From positions 1-41,253 of the forward strand of contig CAISPT010000186.1 in NCBI GenBank assembly GCA_903887455.1: DNA of 41,253 nt, given 5' to 3'. A program made the position numbers and the translations under genes. The notes below the pieces were generated by a model that was not told the DNA's origin, did not search any database, and saw only the letters and a list, made by a program, of their open reading frames with translations. This DNA is from an uncultured Opitutaceae bacterium (GTDB lineage: Bacteria; Verrucomicrobiota; Verrucomicrobiia; Opitutales; Opitutaceae). Below are positions 26,965 to 34,690 of the stretch, one piece after another (the first letter of the stretch is position 1; each line of letters starts with the position of its first letter).

Positions 26965-27184
26965 CTTTAATTCGTGCCGGCCAGGTCAACCCGGGTATTC
27001 GACGGGTGTAAAAGCAGAGGCTTGGAGGTCAACAGGTTATGATCGCATGCCGGTTTCCCGTACGGGGGATTTGGCAGCCCTTCTGCGCAAACTTTGGCAA
27101 TGTATGCGCAGGCTGGCGGCTAGACACGGGGCGTCCGTTTTGGGAGATTTTCGGGGAGCCTGCGCCTCCGCGGGCCCCCTTACC

Positions 27185-28399
27185 ATGAGCACCTCCCCCC
27201 GTCCCAAGAAGGTCGCGCTTCTCACAGCTGGCGGCCTTGCACCGTGTCTCAGCTCCGCCATAGGCGGCCTGATCGAGCGCTACACCGAGATAGCGCCCGA
27301 CATCGAGATCATCGCCTACCGGAGCGGCTACAAGGGATTGCTCCTGGGCGACAGCTACAAGGTGACGCCGGAAGTCCGGGAAAGCGCACATATCCTCCAC
27401 CGGTACGGCGGAAGCCCCATCGGCAACAGCCGGGTGAAGCTCACCAACGTGAAGGACTGCCTGAAGCGCGGCCTGGTGAAGGAGGGGCAGGATCCCCAGA
27501 AGGTGGCGGCCGACCAGCTGGTCAAGGACGGCGTAGACATCCTCCACACCATCGGGGGCGACGACACCAACACGGCCGCGGCCGACCTGGCCGCCTTCCT
27601 CGCAAAGAACAACTACGGCCTCACCGTGATCGGACTGCCAAAGACGATCGACAACGACGTGTTCCCCATCCGCCAGTCCCTCGGGGCGTGGACGGCCGCC
27701 GAGCAGGGGGCCAACTACTTTTCAAACGTCGTCGCCGAGCACGGCGCGAACCCGAGGATGCTGATCGTCCACGAGGTGATGGGGCGCAGCTGCGGCTGGC
27801 TCACCGCCGCGACGGCGCGGTTCTACCACGGGAAACTCGCCCGCCAGCAGTTCGTCCCTGGGCTCGGGCTCTCGAAGGAGCGCCTCGAGGTGCACGGGGT
27901 GTACATCCCGGAGCAGAGCTTTGACATCGCCAAGGAGGCGGCCCGACTGAAGGAGGTCATGGCCCGCGTCGACAACGTTAACCTCTTCGTCTCCGAGGGC
28001 GCCGGGGTCTCGAGCATCGTGGCCGAGATGCAGGCCAAGGGGCAGGAAGTCCCGCGGGACGCGTTCGGGCACGTGAAGCTCGACGCCGTCAATCCGGGCA
28101 AGTGGTTCGGGGACCAGTTCGGAAAGATGATCGGCGCCGAGAAGGTGCTGGTCCAGAAGAGCGGGTACTTCGCCCGCGCAGCCGCGGCAAACCCCGAGGA
28201 CCTGCGGCTCATCAAGGGCTGCTGCGACCTGGCGGTCGAGTGTGCGCTCCGCCGCGAGAGCGGCGTGATCGGGCACGACGAGGACCGCGGCGGCGTGCTG
28301 AGGGCCATCGAGTTCGACCGGATTAAAGGGGGCAAGCCCTTTGACGTGAAGACCCCTTGGTTCGTGAAGCTCCTGAGCGAGATCGGGCAGGGGGCCTAG
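27185..28399 (+). CDS. Pyrophosphate-dependent 6-phosphofructokinase
   Basis: A 404-residue protein. ATG at 27185 is chosen because family homology begins immediately ('KKVALLTAGGLAPCLSSAIGGLIERY'); the frame is open for 46 more codons but these are not family-like. It phosphorylates fructose-6-phosphate in glycolysis, or works in reverse. 'TIGGDDTNTAA' carries Asp126-Asp127, where ATP-dependent enzymes have GGDGS, and 'LPKTIDNDV' has the Lys153 typical of PPi-dependent enzymes and catalytic Asp156. 'HEVMGRSCGWLTAATA' contributes to substrate binding. The phosphoryl donor is therefore predicted to be pyrophosphate. The 2-epimerase and GH130 phosphorylase genes lie just downstream. Confidence 0.9.
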   Translation: MSTSPRPKKVALLTAGGLAPCLSSAIGGLIERYTEIAPDIEIIAYRSGYKGLLLGDSYKVTPEVRESAHILHRYGGSPIGNSRVKLTNVKDCLKRGLVKEGQDPQKVAADQLVKDGVDILHTIGGDDTNTAAADLAAFLAKNNYGLTVIGLPKTIDNDVFPIRQSLGAWTAAEQGANYFSNVVAEHGANPRMLIVHEVMGRSCGWLTAATARFYHGKLARQQFVPGLGLSKERLEVHGVYIPEQSFDIAKEAARLKEVMARVDNVNLFVSEGAGVSSIVAEMQAKGQEVPRDAFGHVKLDAVNPGKWFGDQFGKMIGAEKVLVQKSGYFARAAAANPEDLRLIKGCCDLAVECALRRESGVIGHDEDRGGVLRAIEFDRIKGGKPFDVKTPWFVKLLSEIGQGA

Positions 28400-28408
28400 C
28401 GGCCCCGC

Positions 28409-28430
28409 CTCTTCCAAAGAGCCCTTTTTT
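28409..28430 (+). terminator. Weak intrinsic-terminator-like hairpin
   Basis: CTCTT (28409-28413) and AAGAG (28417-28421) pair around CCA, and CCC plus six T residues follow. It starts ten bases after the phosphofructokinase stop, an appropriate place, but the stem has only five pairs with few G-C, so termination may be partial. Confidence 0.35.
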
Positions 28431-28523
28431 CCTGAGGACGCGGCGACAAGGAGTGACAACGGGCCGCGGAGGCGTCATCCAGTTCGTTCCCAGGGACAAG
28501 AATCCCCACACCCCTCGCCCGCG

Positions 28524-29744
28524 ATGAGCCCATCCGTCACGACCGACTACCTCCACCGAATCGAGGACGACCTGCGCCAGAACGTCCTTCCCTTCTGGAT
28601 CGAGCGGGTCGTCAACGCTACGGACGGCACCTTCTTCGGCTCCCTCTCCAACAGCCTCGAGGTGGACCCGTCCGCCGAGCGGGGGGCCCTGCTTTCCTCG
28701 CGCATCCTTTGGACGTATGCGGCGGCTTATGCGGCCTACGGTGACCCCGAGTACCTCGCGATGGCAGACCATGCCTACCGCGACCTCCTGGGGCACTACC
28801 ATGACAAGGAGAACGGGGGGTTCTACTGGTCGGTTGCGGCCGACGGATCCGTGCTCCGCGACCGCAAGCAGGTCTACGGCCAGGCGTTCGCCCTCTATGC
28901 GCTCTCCGAATACCACGGCGCCACGGGACGGCCCGAGCCGCTCGAGCAGGCAAAGGAGACCTACCGCCTGATCGAGAAGCACGCGAGGGCCCGCCACGGC
29001 GGTTACCTCGAGGCCTTCGGCCGCGGCTGGGAGCCGATCGCGGACATGCGCCTGAGCGAAGTGGACATGAACGAGCCCAAGTCGCAGAACACACATCTTC
29101 ACGTGATGGAGGCCTACACGCGGCTCCTTCCGGTCTGGCCGGACGCGGGCCTTAAGGCGGCCCTCCGCGAGATCGTGGACACGATGCTCCGTCACATTGT
29201 CAACCCGAAGACGGGGCATCTGGGCCTCTTCTTCGCCGAGGACTGGACGCCGAAATCCGACCGGATCTCCTACGGGCACGACATTGAGGCCGCCTGGCTC
29301 CTTGTCCGCGCAGCGGAGGCCCTGGGCGACGGGGAGCTCCTCGGGCGCATCCGGGCCCTCGCTATCCGTATCGCCGACGTGACGCTTGCCGAGGGCATCG
29401 ACCGTGACGGGGGCGTGTACAATCAGGGATCCCCGACGGGGCTCACCGACACGAACAAGGAGTGGTGGCCCCAGGCCGAGGCCGTTGTTGGGCTCCTGGA
29501 CGCGCACCGGATCTCCGGGGAGGACCGTTACCTGGAGGCGGCCTTCAGGACGTGGGATTTCATCGAGCTCAGGCTCATCGACCGGCTTCGTGGCGAATGG
29601 TTCAGGGGCGTGACCCAAGACGGCCGCGTCCTGGACGGCGAGCTCAAGGTGAGCTTCTGGAAATGCCCCTACCACAACGGCCGGGCCGGCCTGGAGGCCG
29701 TCCGCCGGCTCGGAGAACTCCTCAACACCACCCCCTCCCATTGA
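28524..29744 (+). CDS. Cellobiose/mannobiose 2-epimerase (AGE superfamily)
   Basis: A 406-residue cytoplasmic enzyme, of usual length, with an (alpha/alpha)6 barrel. It epimerises the reducing-end sugar at C2, for example mannobiose to mannosyl-glucose or cellobiose to glucosyl-mannose. Diagnostic blocks: 'GGFYWSVAADG', 'KQVYGQAFALYALSEY', 'EPKSQNTHLHVMEAYT', 'ISYGHDIEAAWLL' with catalytic-type His252, 'NKEWWPQAEAVVGLL' and 'VSFWKCPYHNGRAGLE' with His384. It is followed after 8 bases by a GH130 phosphorylase, the known partner in bacterial mannan breakdown; this favours mannobiose as substrate, although sequence alone does not separate it from cellobiose. Confidence 0.9.
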   Translation: MSPSVTTDYLHRIEDDLRQNVLPFWIERVVNATDGTFFGSLSNSLEVDPSAERGALLSSRILWTYAAAYAAYGDPEYLAMADHAYRDLLGHYHDKENGGFYWSVAADGSVLRDRKQVYGQAFALYALSEYHGATGRPEPLEQAKETYRLIEKHARARHGGYLEAFGRGWEPIADMRLSEVDMNEPKSQNTHLHVMEAYTRLLPVWPDAGLKAALREIVDTMLRHIVNPKTGHLGLFFAEDWTPKSDRISYGHDIEAAWLLVRAAEALGDGELLGRIRALAIRIADVTLAEGIDRDGGVYNQGSPTGLTDTNKEWWPQAEAVVGLLDAHRISGEDRYLEAAFRTWDFIELRLIDRLRGEWFRGVTQDGRVLDGELKVSFWKCPYHNGRAGLEAVRRLGELLNTTPSH

Positions 29745-29752
29745 GAACACCC

Positions 29753-31024
29753 ATGAAAAAGAAGTCCAAGACGCCTGCGAAGGCCAAGACCGCACCCGCA
29801 ACCGCCAGGAAGACGGCCGGCATCCCGGCCGGCGCGCCCCGCGAATGGGCCAAGCGCCTCTCGAAGCTCCGCAAGAAGCACGAGAAGTTCCTCTCCAAGA
29901 AGAACCCCGTGGACCGCAAGTGGGACAACGGTGTCTTCGAGCGCTTCGAGAACCCGGCCATCACCTACCGGCACGCACCGATCGAGTGGCGCTTCGACCT
30001 CAACCCAAAGACGAACCCCTACCTGATGGAGCGCCTCGGCGTGAACGCGACGCTCAACCCGGGCGCGTTTTACTGGAAGGGCAAGGTGCACATGGTGGTC
30101 CGCTTCGAGGGCTATGACCGCAAGAGCCTCTTCGCCATCGCCGAGAGCCCGAACGGCGTCGACAACTGGCGCTTCTGGGACGAGCCGGTCGACCTTCCCG
30201 AGATCAAGCCCGAGACGAACGTGTACGACATGCGCGTCACCTTCCACCAGGACGGATGGATCTACGGCGTGTTCTGCTCGGAGGCCAAGGACCCCGACGC
30301 GAAGCCGGGCGACCTCTCCAGCGCCGTGGCGGTCGCTGGCGTGGTGCGGACCAAGGACTTCAGGAAGTGGGAGCGCCTCCCCAACCTGAAGACGCCCGCC
30401 TCGCAGCAGCGCAACGTCGTCCTTCACCCCGAGTTCGTCGACGGCAAGTACGCCTTCTACACGCGCCCCATGGACGGCTTCATCGACGTCGGCTCAGGCG
30501 GCGGCATCGGCTGGACGCTCTGCGACGACATCACCACCGGGGTCACCGGCCCCGAGCAGATCATCGACGGGCGCGCCTACCACACAATCAAGGAGGTAAA
30601 GAACGGCCAGGGCCCGGTGCCCATCAAGACCGACAAGGGCTGGCTGCACCTGGCGCACGGCGTGCGCAACTGCGCCGCCGGCCTCCGCTACGTCCTCTAC
30701 ATGTTCATGACGTCCCTCGAGGACCCGACCCGGGTGATCGCCCGCCCCGGCGGCCACTTCCTGGCGCCCTACGGCGGCGAGGGCTTCGGCGACGTCTCCA
30801 ACGTGACCTTCTCAAACGGCTGGGTGCAATTGCCCGACAAGCAGAAGACGGTCATGATCTACTACGGGGGGTCGGACACCCGCTGCTACGTCGCCCGCTC
30901 GACGGTCGGCCGGCTGGTCGACTGGTGCCTGAACACCCCGGAGGATGCCCTCACGACCCGGCGGGCCGTCGAGCAGCGGCTCGCGCTGATCCGCGCGAAC
31001 CGGGCGATCCTGGGCCGCGGCTAG
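29753..31024 (+). CDS. GH130 phosphorylase, probably 4-O-beta-D-mannosyl-D-glucose phosphorylase
   Basis: A 423-residue five-bladed beta-propeller enzyme. Its expected reaction is mannosyl-glucose plus phosphate to mannose-1-phosphate plus glucose. Family segments: 'NPAITYRHAPIEWRFDLNPKTNPYLMERLGVNATLNPGAFYW', 'VYDMRVTFHQDGWIYGVFC' (the catalytic Asp region), 'QQRNVVLHPEFVDGKYAFYTRPMDGFIDVGSGGGIGW', 'GWLHLAHGVRNCAAGLRYVLYMFM' and 'MIYYGGSDTRCYVARSTVGRLVDW'. This resembles GH130 subfamily 1. The first ~28 residues are a Lys/Ala/Pro/Thr-rich extension with no signal peptide character. It sits 8 bases after the 2-epimerase gene. Its stop codon overlaps that of the convergent VCBS gene (shared CTAG). 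Confidence 0.9.
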   Translation: MKKKSKTPAKAKTAPATARKTAGIPAGAPREWAKRLSKLRKKHEKFLSKKNPVDRKWDNGVFERFENPAITYRHAPIEWRFDLNPKTNPYLMERLGVNATLNPGAFYWKGKVHMVVRFEGYDRKSLFAIAESPNGVDNWRFWDEPVDLPEIKPETNVYDMRVTFHQDGWIYGVFCSEAKDPDAKPGDLSSAVAVAGVVRTKDFRKWERLPNLKTPASQQRNVVLHPEFVDGKYAFYTRPMDGFIDVGSGGGIGWTLCDDITTGVTGPEQIIDGRAYHTIKEVKNGQGPVPIKTDKGWLHLAHGVRNCAAGLRYVLYMFMTSLEDPTRVIARPGGHFLAPYGGEGFGDVSNVTFSNGWVQLPDKQKTVMIYYGGSDTRCYVARSTVGRLVDWCLNTPEDALTTRRAVEQRLALIRANRAILGRG

Positions 31025-34000
31025 GGGGCGGCCTGCGAGAGGGTGAGCGACCGCGCGTGCTCCGGCACCGCGTGCTCGGTCTCGGACCCGGACGGCCAGC
31101 GCACCCGCACGCGCCTCGCCGGGTTCGAGTCCGGGTATCCGAACGCGCAGGCTGGGCCCGACTGGCTGTAGTAGCCGGAGCCCGCGTAGACCTCCTCGGT
31201 CTCCGTGGTCCCGTCCGCCAATATCACGGTGATCCGCGCGCCGACGGCCGTGGGATTTCCCGGCGGGCCCTTCAGGGTGATCCTTAGGGGCTCGCGCCCC
31301 GGCGTCCCGCGGTTCCTGAAGACAAGGGAGGTGTCGTTGGCCCGCGTGACAATGAAGCCGGGCCAGCCGTCGCGGCCCACGTCGGCCATGACGAGGGCCT
31401 TGGCGTCGCCCGGCACAACAAGGCCCGACTCGAGCGGGGTGACCGCGGTGAAATGCCCCGTGCCGTCGCCCGCCAGAAGCTGGCTGAGGCCGCCGTCGAA
31501 CCTCCCGACCGCCGGGATAGGGGCGAACGAATTCTGGACCGCGTAGACCCCGGTGTGCCCCGAGCCGTCAAAGTCCCCGGCGACCATCCCCTGCAGGGGT
31601 GAGATCTGCGCGATCCGGGGCAGCGGCTCAAACCGGTAGGTGCCGTCGGGCTGGCTGAGGAAGACGCCGCTCCTTAGCTCCGTTGCCGCGTAACGCCTAG
31701 CCCGTGCAAGCCGGTCCGCCCCCAGGATCTCCTGGAGCGTCGCGCGGCTGTAGCCGTCGTAGGTGGGGAAGCGTTTCAGCACGGCCGGGACCGAGGCCCC
31801 GATGTCGCGGCGGGTGCGCCACGGGAAGAGCTTGTCGCCCTCGTAGTAGGCCTCGATCAGCTGGCCCGGGCCTCCTGCGCCCTTGAAGTCGCCCGCAAAG
31901 AGGAGCGCGGGGTGCACGGGGTCCGCCCGGTACTGGGTGTTCAGGCCCACGTTGCCGACCACATAGTCGATGCGGCCGTCGCCATTGAAGTCGGCGGCGG
32001 CTATCGAGGTCCACCATCCCGTGCCGGCCGAGGCGAACCCGGCCCTCTCGGTCCAGTCCTCGAAGCCCTTGCCCTGGGAGTTGTGGAAGTACTTCACGTT
32101 GCCCCACTCGAGCGCCAGGAGGAGGTCCGGCCACCCGTCGCCGTCGACGTCGGTCCACAGGGCGCTGGTCACCATCCCGACCGACCGAAGGCCGGGCGCC
32201 AGGAGGTCGGTCACGTCCTCGAACTTCCCGCCTCGGTTGGCGAGGAGCGCGCTCTGCGGCGCCGACGGGTAGTCGCCCGTCTGCACGCGCCCTCCCACGA
32301 AGAGGCCCAGGCGGCCGGAGTGGTCGAAGTCGGCGGCCGCGACGGCGCCGGTGTTGATCGGAAGAGGGGGGAGGGCGTCGTCCGGCGCCGGGCGGAACCC
32401 GCCGCGGCCGTCGTTCAGGTAGAGCCTTGGCTGGTAGTCCGGAGCCCCAGCGGGGACCGCGTTTCCGCCCTTCGTCACCAGGAGGTCCGAGGCACCTGTT
32501 CCCGCGGCGTCGAAGAGGAGGATGGGCCCGTCGTCGAGCGCGGGCGTCGCGGCGACGACCCCCGGGTCGGAGGCCGCGAATCCGCCTGTCCTGGACGCGC
32601 GCAGGATACGCAGGGGGTCGAGGGTCGTGCCGCCGACCACGACGTCCTCGAGGCCTGCACCGAAGATGTCGCCGACCGCCAGCGCCGGCCCCCGCGCGTT
32701 CAGGCGGTGCGGGAGAAGCTTCTGCACATAGAGCTCGTCGACCGCATCCTCGCGGGACTTGAGGGCGGCCCCGACCGAGGCGCCAACCTCCTCGAAACGC
32801 CCCTTCGGGGCCGGCGGGTCGGGTGGAATGGGTATGGGCCTTGAGGGCTCGGTCACCGTGTAGCGCCTGTCCGCGGGAAGGTTCTCAAACACCTGGACGT
32901 GGCCGCTCGGCCAGGTGACCGTCATCCGGGTGACCGCAGTGGCCGCTCCAAGGCCGAAGTGGAGCATCGGCTCGCTAGTCGACATGTAGCCCCGGGCGAG
33001 GACCAGCTGCTGGGTGAGGACCCCGGCGGGGCTCTCGAGCCTCACGACGGCTCCGACACCGTAGCGGTTCGAGACCACGCCCCTCAGGTAAACGTTCACC
33101 TTGTGCCCGCTGTCGCAGTCGTTTCGGAGCAGGGTCGCGCCGCTGCGGAAGTTGGTGTAGACGATGTCCAGGTTGCCGTCGCCGGAGAGGTCGCCGACCG
33201 CCGTGCCGAAGCTTATGCCCCTCTTGTCGACGCCCCACGCCTCGCTCGCGTCCTCGAACCGGAGGTCGCCGAGGTTGCGCAGCCCGAGGTGCCTCTCAAC
33301 CCTCGGCGGGCTTGCGTACATGATCTTCACGCGCTCGACGGGGCTCTCGGCGCTCATCAGCCTGTGCTGGACGTCGATGCCGGGGTCCCTCGGGAATCCG
33401 TTCGTGATGAAGAGGTCCAGCTTCCCGTCGTTGTCGAAGTCCTCGAACAAGGGCGACCATGTCCAGTCGGTCGCCGACAGTCCCGAAAGGTAGGCGGCCT
33501 CGGCCGCCCGTTGCGTGCCCGTGTTGAGCAGCAGGGCATTGTGGTTGTACTTGGGCGCGGTCCCCGGGGTCTTCGGATCCTCTTGCCTGGCCCGGGCGGT
33601 CGCTAGGTCATGCTGGTCCTTCTCGTGGCTTAAGACCGCCATGTCCGCCGAGAAGAAATCGATCCTGCCGTCGTTGTTCACGTCGCCCAGGTCTGCGCCC
33701 ATCGAGGAGAACGACGTGTGGGGAAGCGCGCGGTCGACCGCGTCCGTGAAGGTCCCGTCCCGGTTGTTGTGGTAGAGCTTGTCTGGGAAGCCGTAATCGT
33801 TGGCGACATAGAGGTCGGGCCACCCATCGTTGTCGTAGTCCCACCAGGTGGCCGAGTGGCTCTGCGACGGGCCGCCGATGCCGGCCTGGTCCGTCACGTT
33901 CGTGAAGGTCCCGTTGCGGTTGTTGTGGAAGAGGTATCCCCGCTGGCCGTCGGGGTGCTGGGCGGCGTTCAGGACATTGGTTGCAATGTATACGTCGAGG

Positions 34001-34632
34001 TACCCGTCCCTGTCGTAGTCCGCGAACGCCGCCATGACGCTCGAGTCGACGACGTCCAGCCCGTACTGGTGGGCCATCTCCTTGAAGGTGCCGTCGCCCT
34101 GGTTCACGTAGAGGAGATTCGGGGCACGGGCGCGGCAGACGTAGATGTCGAGGAGCCCGTCGTTGTTGATGTCGACGAAGGCGGCGCCCTGGTTCCACAC
34201 CCCGGGCTCGGCTCCGACGCCGGCCTTCGCCGTCACGTCCTCAAACTTGTAGCCGCCGAGGTTCCTGAAGAGCCGGCAGCCCTCCGTCTTGCTGACGACG
34301 AAGATGTCGGGGCGCCCGTCGCCGTCGTAGTCGCCTATGGCGACCCCGGTGCCGATCGACGAGGTCTCGAACTCCTGGTAGAGCTCGTTCTTCATCCTCG
34401 GGTCCTCGTAGCGGTTCTCGGTCACGAGCCCCGTCTCCGAGGGCGGAAGCTCCACGAACATCGCCTTGCCCCTTGGGTGGGGGTTAGGCGCGAAGGGCTC
34501 GGAGGCGATCGATCCGCTGTCGTCGGCTCGGGCGGCCAGACCAATGGCGAGGAGCCCGGCCCGGGCCCAGCAGCGGAACGCGCGGGACCCCCATCGGCCC
34601 CCCTGGCGACGCACGGCGGCTACCATAGTCAT
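31021..34632 (-). CDS. Giant secreted VCBS/FG-GAP protein with two ASPIC-UnbV domains (paralogue 1)
   Basis: A 1203-residue protein from ATG at 34632 (34626 also possible), with a signal peptide ending near 'GLAARADD'. It is built as two similar halves. Residues ~75-500 contain FG-GAP/VCBS repeats with calcium-binding loops such as 'DYDGDGRPDIFVV', 'DINNDGLLDIYVC' and 'DYDNDGWPDLYVAND'. An ASPIC-UnbV domain follows at ~509-590 ('NRYGVGAVVRLESPAG', 'GYMSTSEPMLHFGLG', 'VTWPSGHVQVFENLPA'). Residues ~640-1110 contain more VCBS units and a second ASPIC-UnbV domain ends the protein (~1115-1200). Such propeller proteins bind calcium and act at the cell surface or periplasm; ligand unknown. It lies 58 bases behind a paralogue. 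Confidence 0.88.
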   Translation of the reverse strand: MTMVAAVRRQGGRWGSRAFRCWARAGLLAIGLAARADDSGSIASEPFAPNPHPRGKAMFVELPPSETGLVTENRYEDPRMKNELYQEFETSSIGTGVAIGDYDGDGRPDIFVVSKTEGCRLFRNLGGYKFEDVTAKAGVGAEPGVWNQGAAFVDINNDGLLDIYVCRARAPNLLYVNQGDGTFKEMAHQYGLDVVDSSVMAAFADYDRDGYLDVYIATNVLNAAQHPDGQRGYLFHNNRNGTFTNVTDQAGIGGPSQSHSATWWDYDNDGWPDLYVANDYGFPDKLYHNNRDGTFTDAVDRALPHTSFSSMGADLGDVNNDGRIDFFSADMAVLSHEKDQHDLATARARQEDPKTPGTAPKYNHNALLLNTGTQRAAEAAYLSGLSATDWTWSPLFEDFDNDGKLDLFITNGFPRDPGIDVQHRLMSAESPVERVKIMYASPPRVERHLGLRNLGDLRFEDASEAWGVDKRGISFGTAVGDLSGDGNLDIVYTNFRSGATLLRNDCDSGHKVNVYLRGVVSNRYGVGAVVRLESPAGVLTQQLVLARGYMSTSEPMLHFGLGAATAVTRMTVTWPSGHVQVFENLPADRRYTVTEPSRPIPIPPDPPAPKGRFEEVGASVGAALKSREDAVDELYVQKLLPHRLNARGPALAVGDIFGAGLEDVVVGGTTLDPLRILRASRTGGFAASDPGVVAATPALDDGPILLFDAAGTGASDLLVTKGGNAVPAGAPDYQPRLYLNDGRGGFRPAPDDALPPLPINTGAVAAADFDHSGRLGLFVGGRVQTGDYPSAPQSALLANRGGKFEDVTDLLAPGLRSVGMVTSALWTDVDGDGWPDLLLALEWGNVKYFHNSQGKGFEDWTERAGFASAGTGWWTSIAAADFNGDGRIDYVVGNVGLNTQYRADPVHPALLFAGDFKGAGGPGQLIEAYYEGDKLFPWRTRRDIGASVPAVLKRFPTYDGYSRATLQEILGADRLARARRYAATELRSGVFLSQPDGTYRFEPLPRIAQISPLQGMVAGDFDGSGHTGVYAVQNSFAPIPAVGRFDGGLSQLLAGDGTGHFTAVTPLESGLVVPGDAKALVMADVGRDGWPGFIVTRANDTSLVFRNRGTPGREPLRITLKGPPGNPTAVGARITVILADGTTETEEVYAGSGYYSQSGPACAFGYPDSNPARRVRVRWPSGSETEHAVPEHARSLTLSQAAP

Positions 34633-34690
34633 TCGGCGATGGGACAAACCGCACCTTGTTTAGTCAAGGGAGGTTTTGGAGCAGGGAGGC

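Noticed and set aside
27047-27184. 46-codon N-terminal extension of phosphofructokinase
   Set aside because: Family homology begins right after the ATG at 27185, and the extension is Arg/Ala-rich with no known targeting pattern.
28323-29801. Minus-strand open frame of 492 codons
   Set aside because: It is antisense to the 2-epimerase, a well-conserved enzyme; composition only.
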